64,000 nt of DNA from Glaciecola sp041380235 (GTDB lineage Bacteria; Pseudomonadota; Gammaproteobacteria; Enterobacterales; Alteromonadaceae). Within the stretch, counting starts at the first letter, position 1. Every line of letters starts with the position of its first letter. Both the position numbers and the translations under genes were made by a program. Below are positions 55,059 to 63,806 of the stretch, piece by piece. The notes under the pieces were generated by a model. The model had not been told where the DNA came from. It made no database searches and saw only the letters and a list, made by a program, of their open reading frames with translations. The stretch is from contig NZ_JBGIYY010000024.1 in assembly GCF_041380235.1 (NCBI RefSeq), forward strand, positions 8,816 through 72,815. The letters run 5' to 3'.

Positions 55059-55547
55059 GATAAAATAACTCCTAGTTCATTAATATCCTCTCTATTGATT
55101 CCGTAATTATCTTGACAGTTAACAACGGAGTTTGAAATGGAGCAGATATACGCTATATTCCCCCTGAGAGAAGGTGGCCTAGCCTAAAATTGACAGCGTC
55201 TGTTAGTTATGGACAATCTAGAAATACTGGTGTCTTCATTTGCGCCTTAAGTTGATTTATGATGAAAGATCCTGTCAATCTAGTAAATCAAAACACGCGC
55301 CGAACGTCCGAAAATGTCTATTTTTTCCCTGAAAAGGTACATACCTAACTTCTGCTTTGAGAAGTAGGGCTGACTATCAAGGCTAACCATACGGAAGTCA
55401 GGAGGTGGCACAAAGCACTATTACGTATGTAAACATCATAAAACACTAGCCGTTGAGTCGACGGTCAGTGTTTAGTAAAGACCTCAATTAAGCAACGTCG
55501 AATTAGGTGCGAGCTCATACATTTTAGAATAAGCTGGGCAGCACTAA
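55059..55547. other. Gap between the cassette and the recombinase operon
   Basis: About 490 bp between convergent operons. I find no coding frame with a ribosome-binding site. It contains one strong hairpin at 55,441-55,473 and a 13-base block (GAAGGTGGCCTAG at 55,170) that recurs at 61,846. Confidence 0.4.
55441..55473 (-). terminator. Terminator after the three-gene recombinase operon
   Basis: Arms AAACACT...CCGT and ACGG...AGTGTTT give a 12-13-bp stem with one mismatch and a 7-base loop. On the minus strand it is followed by TTTTAT. It lies 75 bp beyond the last recombinase gene. Confidence 0.55.
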
Positions 55548-58500
55548 TTATTTACTTGTATTATTAATTAGTTTTTCTGCCCCAATATAAATCGCCACAA
55601 CATGCATTACCCACTTCAGCGCATTCGACCCGTATTTGTTAAATTTAATTGGCGTTTTGAATGTTCCAATGACCTTGTGGCTGTCTTTTCTTAAATACTG
55701 CAGTGATAACTGTCCATGAGGAAATAGCTTCTTATTCTTTTTGCGATCAGGACAAACCCTAATGTTACCGAGAGATACTTTACTCCACACAGAGATACAT
55801 TTATCAACATTGTCAGTCAAAGGGACCAGGGACACGTGCCAACGGTTAGGTGCGATGATTCCTTTAAATTGACTAATGAATGTATTAAGGAGAGCGGGAT
55901 CTTTGAAGCTAATTTCTGGATGATCTTGGGATATCGTATCAAACGCATGGTGTATCGATAGTTTCAGATCTTTGCATAAGGCTTTGTCTGATTCCAGCAG
56001 TCTGATGATCCTATCAGCATCCAGCTTTTCGATATTTGAAGCGGGCTTTATCGGACATACGCCGCTGAATTCACTAGGGTACAACCTAGGTTTCCCTCTC
56101 GTTGTTTTATAATGCACTTTAATTTTCTTAGCGACTTCTATTACCGCTTCAATCCATTGTTCATCGTACTCAAGCCTCCAAGCTACCTCTGCTGCCGAGC
56201 CATGCTCATCATATAACTTGAGGATTTGGTCTATTGATTCAATGTTTTGTTGGAAAGATATTATAACTACGGGTTTTGGCTTATATCGTACTTGTTTAGA
56301 ATTTTTGAGAGTGCTACATAACCCTTTTGCCTGTTCTGTAATCAGTCCTACCGGCGTCATAATTATTTTATTATCTGCTGTCTCGTCACCTATTGCCTTT
56401 ACAAGCTTTGAAGGGCGAATACGCAAAATTTTTCGCCATACATTGAAAGTTAAGTTGTAGCGGTTGTTCATGGAAGCTTCGTACAGCAATAAATCAGTGA
56501 AATGCGCATAAGTAGACAAGGTAGTTTCAGGACTTAAGTGCCCTGCTAATGCCGCGACCTGAAAGTATTTATCCGATTCGTTGCATGCTAAGAATAGTTT
56601 CATTTGAGCTATTCGTTTCTGGTCATAAGCTAAGTACTTTGTCTGTAACCTTTCACTTCCAAGTAGAACCAATTGTAAATTTGAAATGCCTGTGTGTCGC
56701 AGTGAATAGAAACGAGTAGGCTCGCCCTGATAACTTTTAAGGAGCTTCCCAATGTTAGTGCCTATGGCCGTGAGTGGCAGTGGTATATCAGCGTCTATCA
56801 CCTGTGAGAATAGCAGTGCTTTTGGTCTTTCAATAGTTTGATGGCGTCTCATTTTTATGAATCGTACAAATATGTCAAATTCTTCGGGTAGTAAAAGTAA
56901 ACTTGTAGGTATCATTCGTCGCGCATTTGCGGTTTTAAGGATTGACCAAATACTCGGACGAATGGTAATCCAAGACATATTAGAAACTTCAATGTCTTTA
57001 AGCCTTATCCTTAAAATTTCAGAAGGCCTCATAAATAAACGGTTGGCTAATATAATAATAACGTCGATACCGTGACGAATGAGTAAAGATGATTCTGCAT
57101 AAATGGTTTGCATGTCATCTCGCAGGCGCTGATAACTTTGTTCGCTCACCACCTCACTTCTCACATGTGTCACGGCTAGCGGTCCCCCCTCAAATTCGTC
57201 GGGCAGCGCTATTTGAAATTTTACGTGGGCATGTGTTAATAATCTTATGAGTGCATTGCGTGAATCTCTATCTTCTTTAAATCTTTCTTCACCAATCAAT
57301 TCAAAAAGTACCTGCATATCTGCACCGTCGGCTTCCTCTAGCTGATCTTTTCCCACCTTGGCTAGCCAAACTTTGCCAATGGCATGCAAATTGCGAGTTG
57401 CTGAGACATTACGCCAGTCTTTGCTTTCTAATTTAGTAGATATCCAGTCAAGAAGTATTTCTGCCGCGGGCGGCATAGATTCATATTTCACACTAACTTG
57501 TGCTAATTCACGTCTTGCCTCTTTTTGTGATCTTATGTGCCCATGCTTGTCTTTCTCTGCACAAGCTGAACATAAATCGGCAAAAAAAGCTTCGTTGGAA
57601 AATTCACCATTATACTTTTCAAAAAGTTTTATCTTTTTTTTGTTCTTTTTTACCAGCTCTTTACTGGCGTTTTTAAAATCGAAGGAATCGGTTTCATTGA
57701 TTACCCTAATATCATTTACAGCATAAAGGCTTTTAACACTCATCGAAGCGCTTGAGTAGCTTCCGTTCGCGTAATTTTTTAACGATATATTTGGCGCACC
57801 GCTACTGGCACGGTAAAAATAAAGGGCGCAAGCTTTTAAAAATAATACTGGTGATGGTAGACGAACGTCATGCTGTAGCTTTACCTGTTTAAAAATGTAC
57901 TTTACCAAATCAGACAAACCATAAACTGGTTTTCCTGTTTGCTTTTTCATCTTTTTCAGACCAATTATGGTCGCTAGGCTTAAGGAGTCGGGGTACCAAA
58001 ACCGAAGAGTTTCTAGCACTTCACTATTTTCTGCGACGGTATTCGTTTCGTGGCGTCGGTCCTGAAACCGCAACTTAAAAAAGAAGTGCTTTTCAATAAA
58101 ATTTAAACATTGCTCTTCAGTCTGGAGCTTATAAAGCAGTGCTTCCATGCTCGGTACATTGCAAAGGCCACTGTTTGTTGCTGAAAACAACATGATCGAC
58201 GCCAGCCTGAACTGCATATCATCAAGGGATACTGTTTCCCATAACGATTGAACTTCTGAAATAAGGTAGGGGATGTGGTTAGACAATAACTCTGCTTTTT
58301 CATCAAACGAATCATATCGATCTTTACGGAACTTGCTCTTCGAGCCAAGTAATATCGCACTTAACGCTTCTAGCAGGAATTGTATCGATTCATTTCGTAT
58401 TTCAAAGTGTTCGGTGATGATATTGAACAGCCGATAAAAACAATCTTGCTGCTCATACTTATCTTTAACGTTGTGAGGGTTGTTTTTCAGGTCAATATCA

Positions 58501-58619
58501 ATTAATCCCTCAGCTAAGCTTTGTGACGCCTTAGGATAATCCTGCGCTGATGACAGTGCATATTGATTAAGTAATTGCCGTATGTAAGACTCATTAGTTG
58601 CTATATTTGAGGTTTCCAA
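55548..58619 (-). CDS. Large tyrosine recombinase-like protein, third gene of the trio (GmtZ-like)
   Basis: A 1023-residue protein. The N-terminal 480 residues are helical with no domain I recognise. Residues 490-710 form a tyrosine-recombinase domain with a full residue set: R531 (FMRPSEILRIRL), a lysine near 563, R641-H642 (FYSLRHTG), H694 (LAGHLSPET) and Y704, exactly ten residues after that histidine. A further 300-residue C-terminal extension follows. The start is probably TTG at 58,619, overlapping the second gene by 19 bp. The large size and position suit the third partner of the Gamma-Mobile-Trio, recalled from published work, but I cannot check the identity. Confidence 0.7.
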   Translation of the reverse strand: METSNIATNESYIRQLLNQYALSSAQDYPKASQSLAEGLIDIDLKNNPHNVKDKYEQQDCFYRLFNIITEHFEIRNESIQFLLEALSAILLGSKSKFRKDRYDSFDEKAELLSNHIPYLISEVQSLWETVSLDDMQFRLASIMLFSATNSGLCNVPSMEALLYKLQTEEQCLNFIEKHFFFKLRFQDRRHETNTVAENSEVLETLRFWYPDSLSLATIIGLKKMKKQTGKPVYGLSDLVKYIFKQVKLQHDVRLPSPVLFLKACALYFYRASSGAPNISLKNYANGSYSSASMSVKSLYAVNDIRVINETDSFDFKNASKELVKKNKKKIKLFEKYNGEFSNEAFFADLCSACAEKDKHGHIRSQKEARRELAQVSVKYESMPPAAEILLDWISTKLESKDWRNVSATRNLHAIGKVWLAKVGKDQLEEADGADMQVLFELIGEERFKEDRDSRNALIRLLTHAHVKFQIALPDEFEGGPLAVTHVRSEVVSEQSYQRLRDDMQTIYAESSLLIRHGIDVIIILANRLFMRPSEILRIRLKDIEVSNMSWITIRPSIWSILKTANARRMIPTSLLLLPEEFDIFVRFIKMRRHQTIERPKALLFSQVIDADIPLPLTAIGTNIGKLLKSYQGEPTRFYSLRHTGISNLQLVLLGSERLQTKYLAYDQKRIAQMKLFLACNESDKYFQVAALAGHLSPETTLSTYAHFTDLLLYEASMNNRYNLTFNVWRKILRIRPSKLVKAIGDETADNKIIMTPVGLITEQAKGLCSTLKNSKQVRYKPKPVVIISFQQNIESIDQILKLYDEHGSAAEVAWRLEYDEQWIEAVIEVAKKIKVHYKTTRGKPRLYPSEFSGVCPIKPASNIEKLDADRIIRLLESDKALCKDLKLSIHHAFDTISQDHPEISFKDPALLNTFISQFKGIIAPNRWHVSLVPLTDNVDKCISVWSKVSLGNIRVCPDRKKNKKLFPHGQLSLQYLRKDSHKVIGTFKTPIKFNKYGSNALKWVMHVVAIYIGAEKLINNTSK

Positions 58620-59998
58620 TTCTCGACTCCAAGACTCTCTAACCAGTCATTTATATGAATACTAATTTGCACTAAATCTGCATAATTAGTGGTGTGAAAT
58701 TTTCCTTCGTTAAATTCAAAGTCTTCGACATGGCCCATAAATCGCTTCACATGAGCCGGTGGTGACCCAGCATCCAATAAAACAGTTTTTACTTTATGGC
58801 GAGACCAGTTTTTTGGTAGGTCATAATATTGGCCAAAAATCATTCCGGTATGTGTTGTGGGTGTATATGCACTTATTGCAGTTGTCCCAAAATAGTGAAA
58901 AAGAGGACCTAGCGACTTGTAGGCCTTGTCAGTCTTATTGCTTATTTCATAGGGTAAAAATCTGCACTTTTTGGAAACTGCATTTAGATAATTGACATAG
59001 TTTTGTAGGGTTTGTTGACCAAATGCACAAATAGGTATTCTGCGTTTTGACCGAGCTCCTTTGTCTTCAATCACTAAAGATTTAAAACCAAACTCGAAGT
59101 GGTTTAATAATACCGAGTTCATCCTAGTGGGACGAAGCAGCGTACATAATTGCAAAATAGAAATGACAAAAGTTGTGTAGTTATTGTGAACTACTTCTAT
59201 TTGCTCAAGCGAATCTGCCTTACTATTGCGTCGGTTTACTAAGAAGTTGAATAGTTCTTTTACCGTTTTATCTGATACGACGCGATTACCACCTAAGCTA
59301 TTGTTAGTCTCAATAGTGGGAAGGCATGAATCATTGCTGGCGACACCAATATGTAGTGAATCTACATATTGCTTTAACCCGCTGTAGATAATGGCAAGTG
59401 AACGATGGCCGTAGTGAGAGTGGGGCGATGATGCTTTGTCTTTATCCGTGATAAAATCTATATCGCTTGATGACAGATCAAAATGATGACACGTTTGAAG
59501 GATGTGTTGTTGCAAGCGATTTATCGTTACCTTCTGGAATGCAGCGTTTTTAAGCTTGGCGAGGTTTTGGTTGATTAGTTTTTCTACATCAATTGGAACA
59601 AGCTCAAGTTGACGCGCCCGCTTTAATGCATGAAAAAAGATAAATGGAAAAGGGATATAAAACTCTCTTAATACAGATTCAAAAGTAGCTTGGTTAGTGG
59701 CGTTAGGGCTAAATTCTGAAAATGACCAACTAGATCTTAACAAGCCTACTGATTCGACGTCGTTTACTTTATGTGGTCGAACTAAGGTCGAACTGGACAG
59801 TAACTTTTTAACTGACCAACCAGTGCAGAGACAGAGCATCGTAATTGCCCTAAAATAGTCGTTGATGTCTTCATAACACCAAGTAACTGTTTCATTTATA
59901 CTTTGGCGGGTTAAGCATGAAACATTGGCTGTTAAGAGCTTTTTTCTTTTTCTATGTATAGGTGTTAAATCGATTGGTTTGTGTTTTTTTGCGCTCAT
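58601..59998 (-). CDS. Tyrosine recombinase, second gene of the trio (GmtY-like)
   Basis: A 465-residue recombinase. The catalytic domain is in the C-terminal half: R289 (TLLRPTRMNS), a lysine near 313 (EDKGARSKRR), R400-H401 (NWSRHKVK), H423 (FMGHVEDF) and Y439. The gap from H423 to Y439 is 16 residues instead of the usual 9-10, an insertion of about six. The gene starts ATGA-coupled to the upstream small gene and overlaps the downstream gene by 19 bp, so the three are made together. Expected activity: DNA cutting and rejoining for element movement. Confidence 0.75.
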   Translation of the reverse strand: MSAKKHKPIDLTPIHRKRKKLLTANVSCLTRQSINETVTWCYEDINDYFRAITMLCLCTGWSVKKLLSSSTLVRPHKVNDVESVGLLRSSWSFSEFSPNATNQATFESVLREFYIPFPFIFFHALKRARQLELVPIDVEKLINQNLAKLKNAAFQKVTINRLQQHILQTCHHFDLSSSDIDFITDKDKASSPHSHYGHRSLAIIYSGLKQYVDSLHIGVASNDSCLPTIETNNSLGGNRVVSDKTVKELFNFLVNRRNSKADSLEQIEVVHNNYTTFVISILQLCTLLRPTRMNSVLLNHFEFGFKSLVIEDKGARSKRRIPICAFGQQTLQNYVNYLNAVSKKCRFLPYEISNKTDKAYKSLGPLFHYFGTTAISAYTPTTHTGMIFGQYYDLPKNWSRHKVKTVLLDAGSPPAHVKRFMGHVEDFEFNEGKFHTTNYADLVQISIHINDWLESLGVENWKPQI

Positions 59999-60510
59999 GC
60001 TCCGATCCCTCGTCTCGCATGCCTAAATGAAGAGCGAGAAACTTGTAGGAGAGTTGATAGCGCAGATGCCGAGCGCGAAGAATCATAGTTCTTGAATAGG
60101 CGTTTTTGGGTTTCAATTGGACAGTTATCTAAAAATTCACAGAGGTGCCCTAATATATGCTGCTTATGCAGGCTAAATGAGAATTGAGAAAACACGTAAA
60201 GCCAAGCTTGATACTCGATTTCTTGGCTTAACCTTCTGTTAAAGACCAAAACAGAAATGGATTGTTCATCATCGACTGGGGGGCTGTGTAACACCTTCCA
60301 GTTAGCAAAGATCTGCACTCGGCCATAAACAATACAGGCTATTGGTATTTCAAAATTGGCTTGGTTTAAAATAGTAGCGGGCAAATCTTTACGTCGCACT
60401 TGTGTAGATAAACTCCGCGAAAACAGAAAAGCTTCTAGAGCATCTGGATGTAACGTAACGTCTTTTATTTTTAAGGTTTTGACATAAGGTTGTTTGTTAT
60501 TTATTTTCAT
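59995..60510 (-). CDS. Small partner of the recombinase trio (GmtX-like)
   Basis: A 171-residue protein without a recognised domain and without signal or membrane segments. The C-terminus is basic and serine-rich (LLQVSRSSFRHARRGIGA). It is the first gene of the leftward three-gene operon and overlaps the second by 4 bp (ATGA), which ties it to the two recombinase-like proteins. Position and size fit the small subunit of the Gamma-Mobile-Trio, though this is by context only. GGGAAGC 6-12 bases before the ATG is the ribosome-binding site. Confidence 0.65.
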   Translation of the reverse strand: MKINNKQPYVKTLKIKDVTLHPDALEAFLFSRSLSTQVRRKDLPATILNQANFEIPIACIVYGRVQIFANWKVLHSPPVDDEQSISVLVFNRRLSQEIEYQAWLYVFSQFSFSLHKQHILGHLCEFLDNCPIETQKRLFKNYDSSRSASALSTLLQVSRSSFRHARRGIGA

Positions 60511-60586
60511 TGTTTGCTTCCCGTTGTTGTTAAACTTAACGAGAGCCTAACAAAGGAAAGAGCAAATTCTTTCGGTAGAGAGGGTT

Positions 60587-60592
60587 ATTATA
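60587..60592 (-). promoter_or_regulatory. Candidate -10 box of the trio operon
   Basis: TATAAT on the minus strand, preceded by CCCCC. The matching -35 position reads TCAGAC, a weak match, so the promoter may need an activator or be elsewhere. Confidence 0.3.
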
Positions 60593-60672
60593 GGGGGTCT
60601 GTGTATTTAGTCTGAGGTCGTCCATAAATCATTAAGCGAAAATCTCTAGCAGCGAAACGGAAAAAGACCAAC

Positions 60673-60699
60673 TTTGGTATATTTGGTATGTTTGGCATT
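60673..60699 (+). repeat. Three tandem 9-base repeats, TTTGGYATN
   Basis: TTTGGTATA, TTTGGTATG and TTTGGCATT directly follow each other. Three regular 9-base units in a divergent promoter region suggest binding sites for a regulator or recombinase arm sites. Confidence 0.5.
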
Positions 60700-60851
60700 T
60701 TTAGTGTCGAAAACAAACTTAATTGAAGAGCGGTGGTATATTCGACAAAATAGACGAGAAAACTTGTATCTAATGGTTTTTATTCGTTGGTAAATAGCTG
60801 TAATTTAGGCATGAGGTAAGATCAAAACAGTAGAAAAAAGGATGAACACTT

Positions 60852-61766
60852 ATGGGATTAAAATTAAAAATTACAGCTCTGTCGCTTGGTCTCTTGCTAG
60901 TAGGTTGCGGCAGCACGTCAAAAAATTTGTCAAAGGTAGACGGTGAATTCATATATCCGTCGATGCCAATTCTTGAGGAATCTGTATTCGTTTGGAATGA
61001 AAATGAATCGGAAGCATTGAATGTTGTGAAAATGGCTCAGCCAGCTGGCATTGGAAATAGCTTACGTGATTATCAAGATGGAACACAAGCCTCTATCGGG
61101 CAAATAGGAGGGCTATCTGGACTTGTGGATGCAGGGTTCGGCTTTTGGTCAAGCGGCTTGTTTACTGTTGTTCAAGGAGAGTCATTACGAGCTGGTGTGA
61201 ACAATGCAGTCGAATTCAATCCAGCTATTGTAGATGTGGTGAATAAAAATGATGTATCAATTAATGGGGCTCCATCTTATAAATTAGTGAGAAACTACAT
61301 AGCACAGAAGGTTAAAGCGGCTATAGCAATTGAACATCCTGATGTGACATGGGGAGGTGTTTATTCGGTACATAGTGGTGTTGAAAAAAATGATTTATTT
61401 CTGGTTTTTAATGACGAAGCATCTTGTAGGAAGAACCGTTCATTAATGAGAGGGGAAGTCGATACAAAGCCAATTGCCGTTAGAAAACTTTCGGATGTTT
61501 TTATTGATGGACCAAATGAAAATGGAACATATTGCGGGTTCAGTTTTGACTTATCCATAACGTATACAACAGAGAGTGATGACATTGTTATCGTGGCAGA
61601 ATCGCTATATGCGCCCTATTTTGTAGAAGCTTTGGTGAATCATTATGATGGGTACGTCGTAGTTCCAGACTACTATAAGTTTAGTAGCAAGAGTGTTATG
61701 AGAACAAAGTATGCATATGTGTCTAAATCTGGCGAAAAGTTATTATTCGAAAATCCAAGTAAGTAA
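60852..61766 (+). CDS. Lipoprotein of unknown function, copy 2
   Basis: A 304-residue paralogue of the lipoprotein at 52,119-53,030. The signal peptide ends in the lipobox LLVGC. Conserved parts include GEFIYPSMPIL, IGNSLRDY, QASIGQIGG, EFNPAIVDVV and the C-terminal HYDGYVVVPDYY, LLFEN. Function is unknown. AAAAAGGATG lies before the ATG. The two copies lie on either side of the TIGR04255 cassette and the recombinase trio and point the same way. Confidence 0.7.
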   Translation: MGLKLKITALSLGLLLVGCGSTSKNLSKVDGEFIYPSMPILEESVFVWNENESEALNVVKMAQPAGIGNSLRDYQDGTQASIGQIGGLSGLVDAGFGFWSSGLFTVVQGESLRAGVNNAVEFNPAIVDVVNKNDVSINGAPSYKLVRNYIAQKVKAAIAIEHPDVTWGGVYSVHSGVEKNDLFLVFNDEASCRKNRSLMRGEVDTKPIAVRKLSDVFIDGPNENGTYCGFSFDLSITYTTESDDIVIVAESLYAPYFVEALVNHYDGYVVVPDYYKFSSKSVMRTKYAYVSKSGEKLLFENPSK

Positions 61767-62110
61767 ATTAGGGTTTGATAAGCATGTAAAGGTGTTATCA
61801 GCTGAATTCAAATAAATAGCAGTAAATATGGATATCAGATATTCGGAAGGTGGCCTAGAGCGCAACTAAATCAATGCAATAAAAAAATTGAAAGTGTACT
61901 GAGTGGCCCTAAATCACAGAAACAAAAAGGTAAAGTGCTAACTAAAGGCTAAGGATTTAAAGATCTTCAAGGTCTAATGAAATCCTTTAACGAAGGCTGG
62001 AAGGGTTAGCCTCTAGAGGCAAGAAATTTACAACATGGAATTCGTTATATAGTATTCGATAACATGCTAATATTTTTTATTAGAGCATCTTGCAAATTAG
62101 TGAGGATGTA
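61767..62110. other. Gap with a 12-base palindrome
   Basis: About 340 bp with no convincing gene. A perfect palindrome GCCTCTAGAGGC lies at 62,010-62,021. A 13-base block GAAGGTGGCCTAG at 61,846 matches one at 55,170. A short frame ending DLQGLMKSFNEGWKG near 61,960-62,010 may be the tail of a lost gene. Confidence 0.35.
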
Positions 62111-62206
62111 ATGGAACTATATGTATATATTTGGCTAGCTACAGTGTTTGGATTTGCTTTTTTAGCACTCGCTATTGCTATCTATCAAACCCGCAACAAA
62201 AATTGA
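62111..62206 (+). CDS. Very small membrane protein, 31 residues
   Basis: The peptide begins MELYVYIWLATVFGFAFLAL and is nearly all one hydrophobic helix with a short charged end (QTRNKN). GAGG lies 5 bases before the ATG, an excellent ribosome-binding site, so it is likely expressed. It precedes the PLD-like gene by 26 bp and may be its partner. Candidates are a toxin-like or regulatory membrane peptide; no family is recognised. Confidence 0.5.
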   Translation: MELYVYIWLATVFGFAFLALAIAIYQTRNKN

Positions 62207-62232
62207 TGATTGCTAGCATAAGATAAGAATAA

Positions 62233-63003
62233 ATGACGAATCAATTACAAAGAATCGTGAAAAAGCTGGACGGTGACGGGCCTATTGAGAAGCACATATT
62301 GCTTCTTAAGCTGACGGAGGCACTAGAAAACGCACCTGAATTCGGCGATAAGCCAGTCATGGAGGTGGCCTCACCACAGCGATTGTGGCTATCCAAAGTT
62401 GGGGCGTTACTTTCAAGATTAAATATAGAGAGAAAGGTACAGTTCAAAACTAGCTTTAATTCACTCATTCAACACTGGATGACTGCAGTGGTGCAAATTC
62501 AAGGGCAGGTACTTGATGCAATCGAAGAAATAAAGCTAGAGCTTGAACTTGAAGATAGAAGCGATATTGGCAGCGCTTATGCTCCAGGCGATGTTTACAG
62601 ATTCTTTGCTGATCTTAAAGAAGTAATTAACTCGGCGGAATCTGAGGTCCTGATTGTTGATCCATATTTTAATGGTGAGGCATTTGAAGCTTATCTTTCT
62701 TCGGCAGACTCTGAGCTCAATATTCAAATACTAGCTGATCGTTATTCTAAAGATATCTATACTTATATTGAAAAACATACGTCCCAGTTTCAAACTCAAA
62801 TTAGGCTAAGACGCAGCAAAGAATTGCATGATCGCATTATATTCATAGATCATAATGTGGCATGGATCATTGGCGGGTCAATAAAAGATGCAGGAAAAAA
62901 AGCAACGTATTTGATCCCTATACAAACTCCAATTGCTCTTGCGAAAAAACAGATTTACCAAGAGATTTGGAATAACTCCAAGGAAGTAGAGTGCAGCGCA
63001 TAA
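62233..63003 (+). CDS. PLD-like protein with a single HxR site
   Basis: A 256-residue protein. The N-terminal 110 residues are helical. The C-terminal part is a PLD-like domain: EVLIVDPYFNGEAFEAYL (about 138-155), then LHDRIIFID with H199 and R201, and WIIGGSIKDAGKK at about 211-223. The HDR...GGSxKDAGKK pattern is a known PLD-like variant of the H-x-K motif with arginine in the lysine place. It may be a nuclease or an abortive-infection type effector; substrate unknown. Its stop codon lies inside an integron-like attC element. Confidence 0.7.
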   Translation: MTNQLQRIVKKLDGDGPIEKHILLLKLTEALENAPEFGDKPVMEVASPQRLWLSKVGALLSRLNIERKVQFKTSFNSLIQHWMTAVVQIQGQVLDAIEEIKLELELEDRSDIGSAYAPGDVYRFFADLKEVINSAESEVLIVDPYFNGEAFEAYLSSADSELNIQILADRYSKDIYTYIEKHTSQFQTQIRLRRSKELHDRIIFIDHNVAWIIGGSIKDAGKKATYLIPIQTPIALAKKQIYQEIWNNSKEVECSA

Positions 63004-63070
63004 CAAGTGGCCGTACTGAAAAAACTATTCCCTGCGCTCGCATTTATAAAGTGAGCTTCGCGTTATGTGC
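62996..63070. repeat. Integron attC-like element
   Basis: The ends GCGCATAAC and GTTATGTGC pair over 9 bases, the pattern of the outer attC core sites (RYYYAAC...GTTRRRY, each with one off-consensus base). About 75 nt long, with a central GCGCTCGCATTT loop like those in marine gammaproteobacterial integrons. The stop codon of the PLD gene lies in the first core site and the next gene starts 13 bp after the last one, as in gene cassettes. Confidence 0.4.
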
Positions 63071-63082
63071 TAAGGAGCCCAT

Positions 63083-63535
63083 ATGAACTCTGAATTTTTC
63101 ATAGGAACCGTGATTTCAATCTTTGGGATAATTTTTGCTTACTTCAAAATAATAATAGACTCCAGAAATAAAGCTAGGGACAATCTATTAAAGGATATTG
63201 AAATTTTAGGCAAACTTGATAAAGGTGAATTTTATGATCGAGCTTTGTTTTGTGTTCAAAAAAATGCCAACATCCTTTATCCCGATAACTCTGTTAAGCA
63301 TTTATTATTAGGCATTTCAGGATTTACAATTTATATTTCAACGGGTTTTCTATCCATCTATTTCTTAATTAAAGGAGATGATTGGTGGGTTGTTTCAGCT
63401 ATCTTTTGTTCACTGTCGCTTTTAATCATTAAACGAAGTACACACATAGACTTTTTTAAATCAAAAGAAAAGCTCAAATTAAAGAAAGCACATGACATGT
63501 CAATTGTGAACAATGAATCGACACCAAAAGTCTAG
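63083..63535 (+). CDS. Hypothetical membrane protein with about two or three helices
   Basis: A 150-residue protein with a first hydrophobic helix near residues 5-24 (FFIGTVISIFGIIFAYFKII) and a second hairpin of helices near 72-112, separated by a charged segment. Both ends appear cytosolic and the tail is charged. AAGGAG 5 bases before the ATG is a strong ribosome-binding site. No family is recognised. It lies directly after the attC-like element, so it could be a gene cassette. Confidence 0.6.
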   Translation: MNSEFFIGTVISIFGIIFAYFKIIIDSRNKARDNLLKDIEILGKLDKGEFYDRALFCVQKNANILYPDNSVKHLLLGISGFTIYISTGFLSIYFLIKGDDWWVVSAIFCSLSLLIIKRSTHIDFFKSKEKLKLKKAHDMSIVNNESTPKV

Positions 63536-63806
63536 ACACTTCGTAGTCGTTTACGATGTCTGTTCATTGTTTTGATTGATTTGCAAGTAAGTAAACTAAG
63601 TTATACCAATTTAGTATCGTGTTTTGCCGTGGCTGAAATTGGATGATCTTAGCCATAGATTTTGTGCAGTTTTGTGACGTGACGGTTTCCAAAGGTATTA
63701 ATCGGCTAAAAACGTACTGCAAACGCACTTTTCTGAACGTCAATATCCACGCGGGCTAGACGTTTTTCGCCGGCTTACACCAATTAACAACTTTTCGCCG
63801 GGGTGC
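63536..63806. other. Right end of the island, with direct repeats next to the att core
   Basis: About 270 bp without a convincing gene. Two copies of TTTTCGCCGG (63,764-63,773 and 63,792-63,801) lie 28 bp apart, the second ending 5 bp before the att core. Such spaced copies next to a crossover site could be recombinase binding sites. Confidence 0.45.

Larger units (their letters stand above)
60511..60851. other. Divergent intergenic region upstream of the trio and lipoprotein copy 2
   Basis: About 340 bp between divergent genes. A TATAAT-like -10 on the minus strand is at 60,587-60,592, about 77 bp before the trio's first start codon, but the -35 is poor. A 9-base tandem repeat lies at 60,673-60,699. 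I see no coding frame. Confidence 0.45.
23692..63806. mobile_element. 40-kb genomic island integrated in tRNA-Arg(CCG)
   Basis: The segment between the two halves of the split tRNA gene. It carries defence cargo (Dpd system, TIGR04255 cassette, PLD-like gene), one classical tyrosine integrase with an excisionase-like gene near the middle, and a three-gene recombinase operon near the right end. It is visibly more AT-rich than the flanking core genes. The classical integrase lies about 25 kb from the left att site and 14 kb from the right one, unlike simple tRNA-linked islands, so the element is probably a composite of more than one insertion. Confidence 0.85.

Noticed and set aside
55170..61858. 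13-base direct repeat GAAGGTGGCCTAG flanking the trio region
   Set aside because: A 13-base match is expected by chance in a window of this size. It is noted in the gap entries but not treated as an insertion mark.
23692..63806. CRISPR arrays or transposase genes in the island
   Set aside because: I looked for regularly spaced repeats and for insertion-sequence transposases and saw none.
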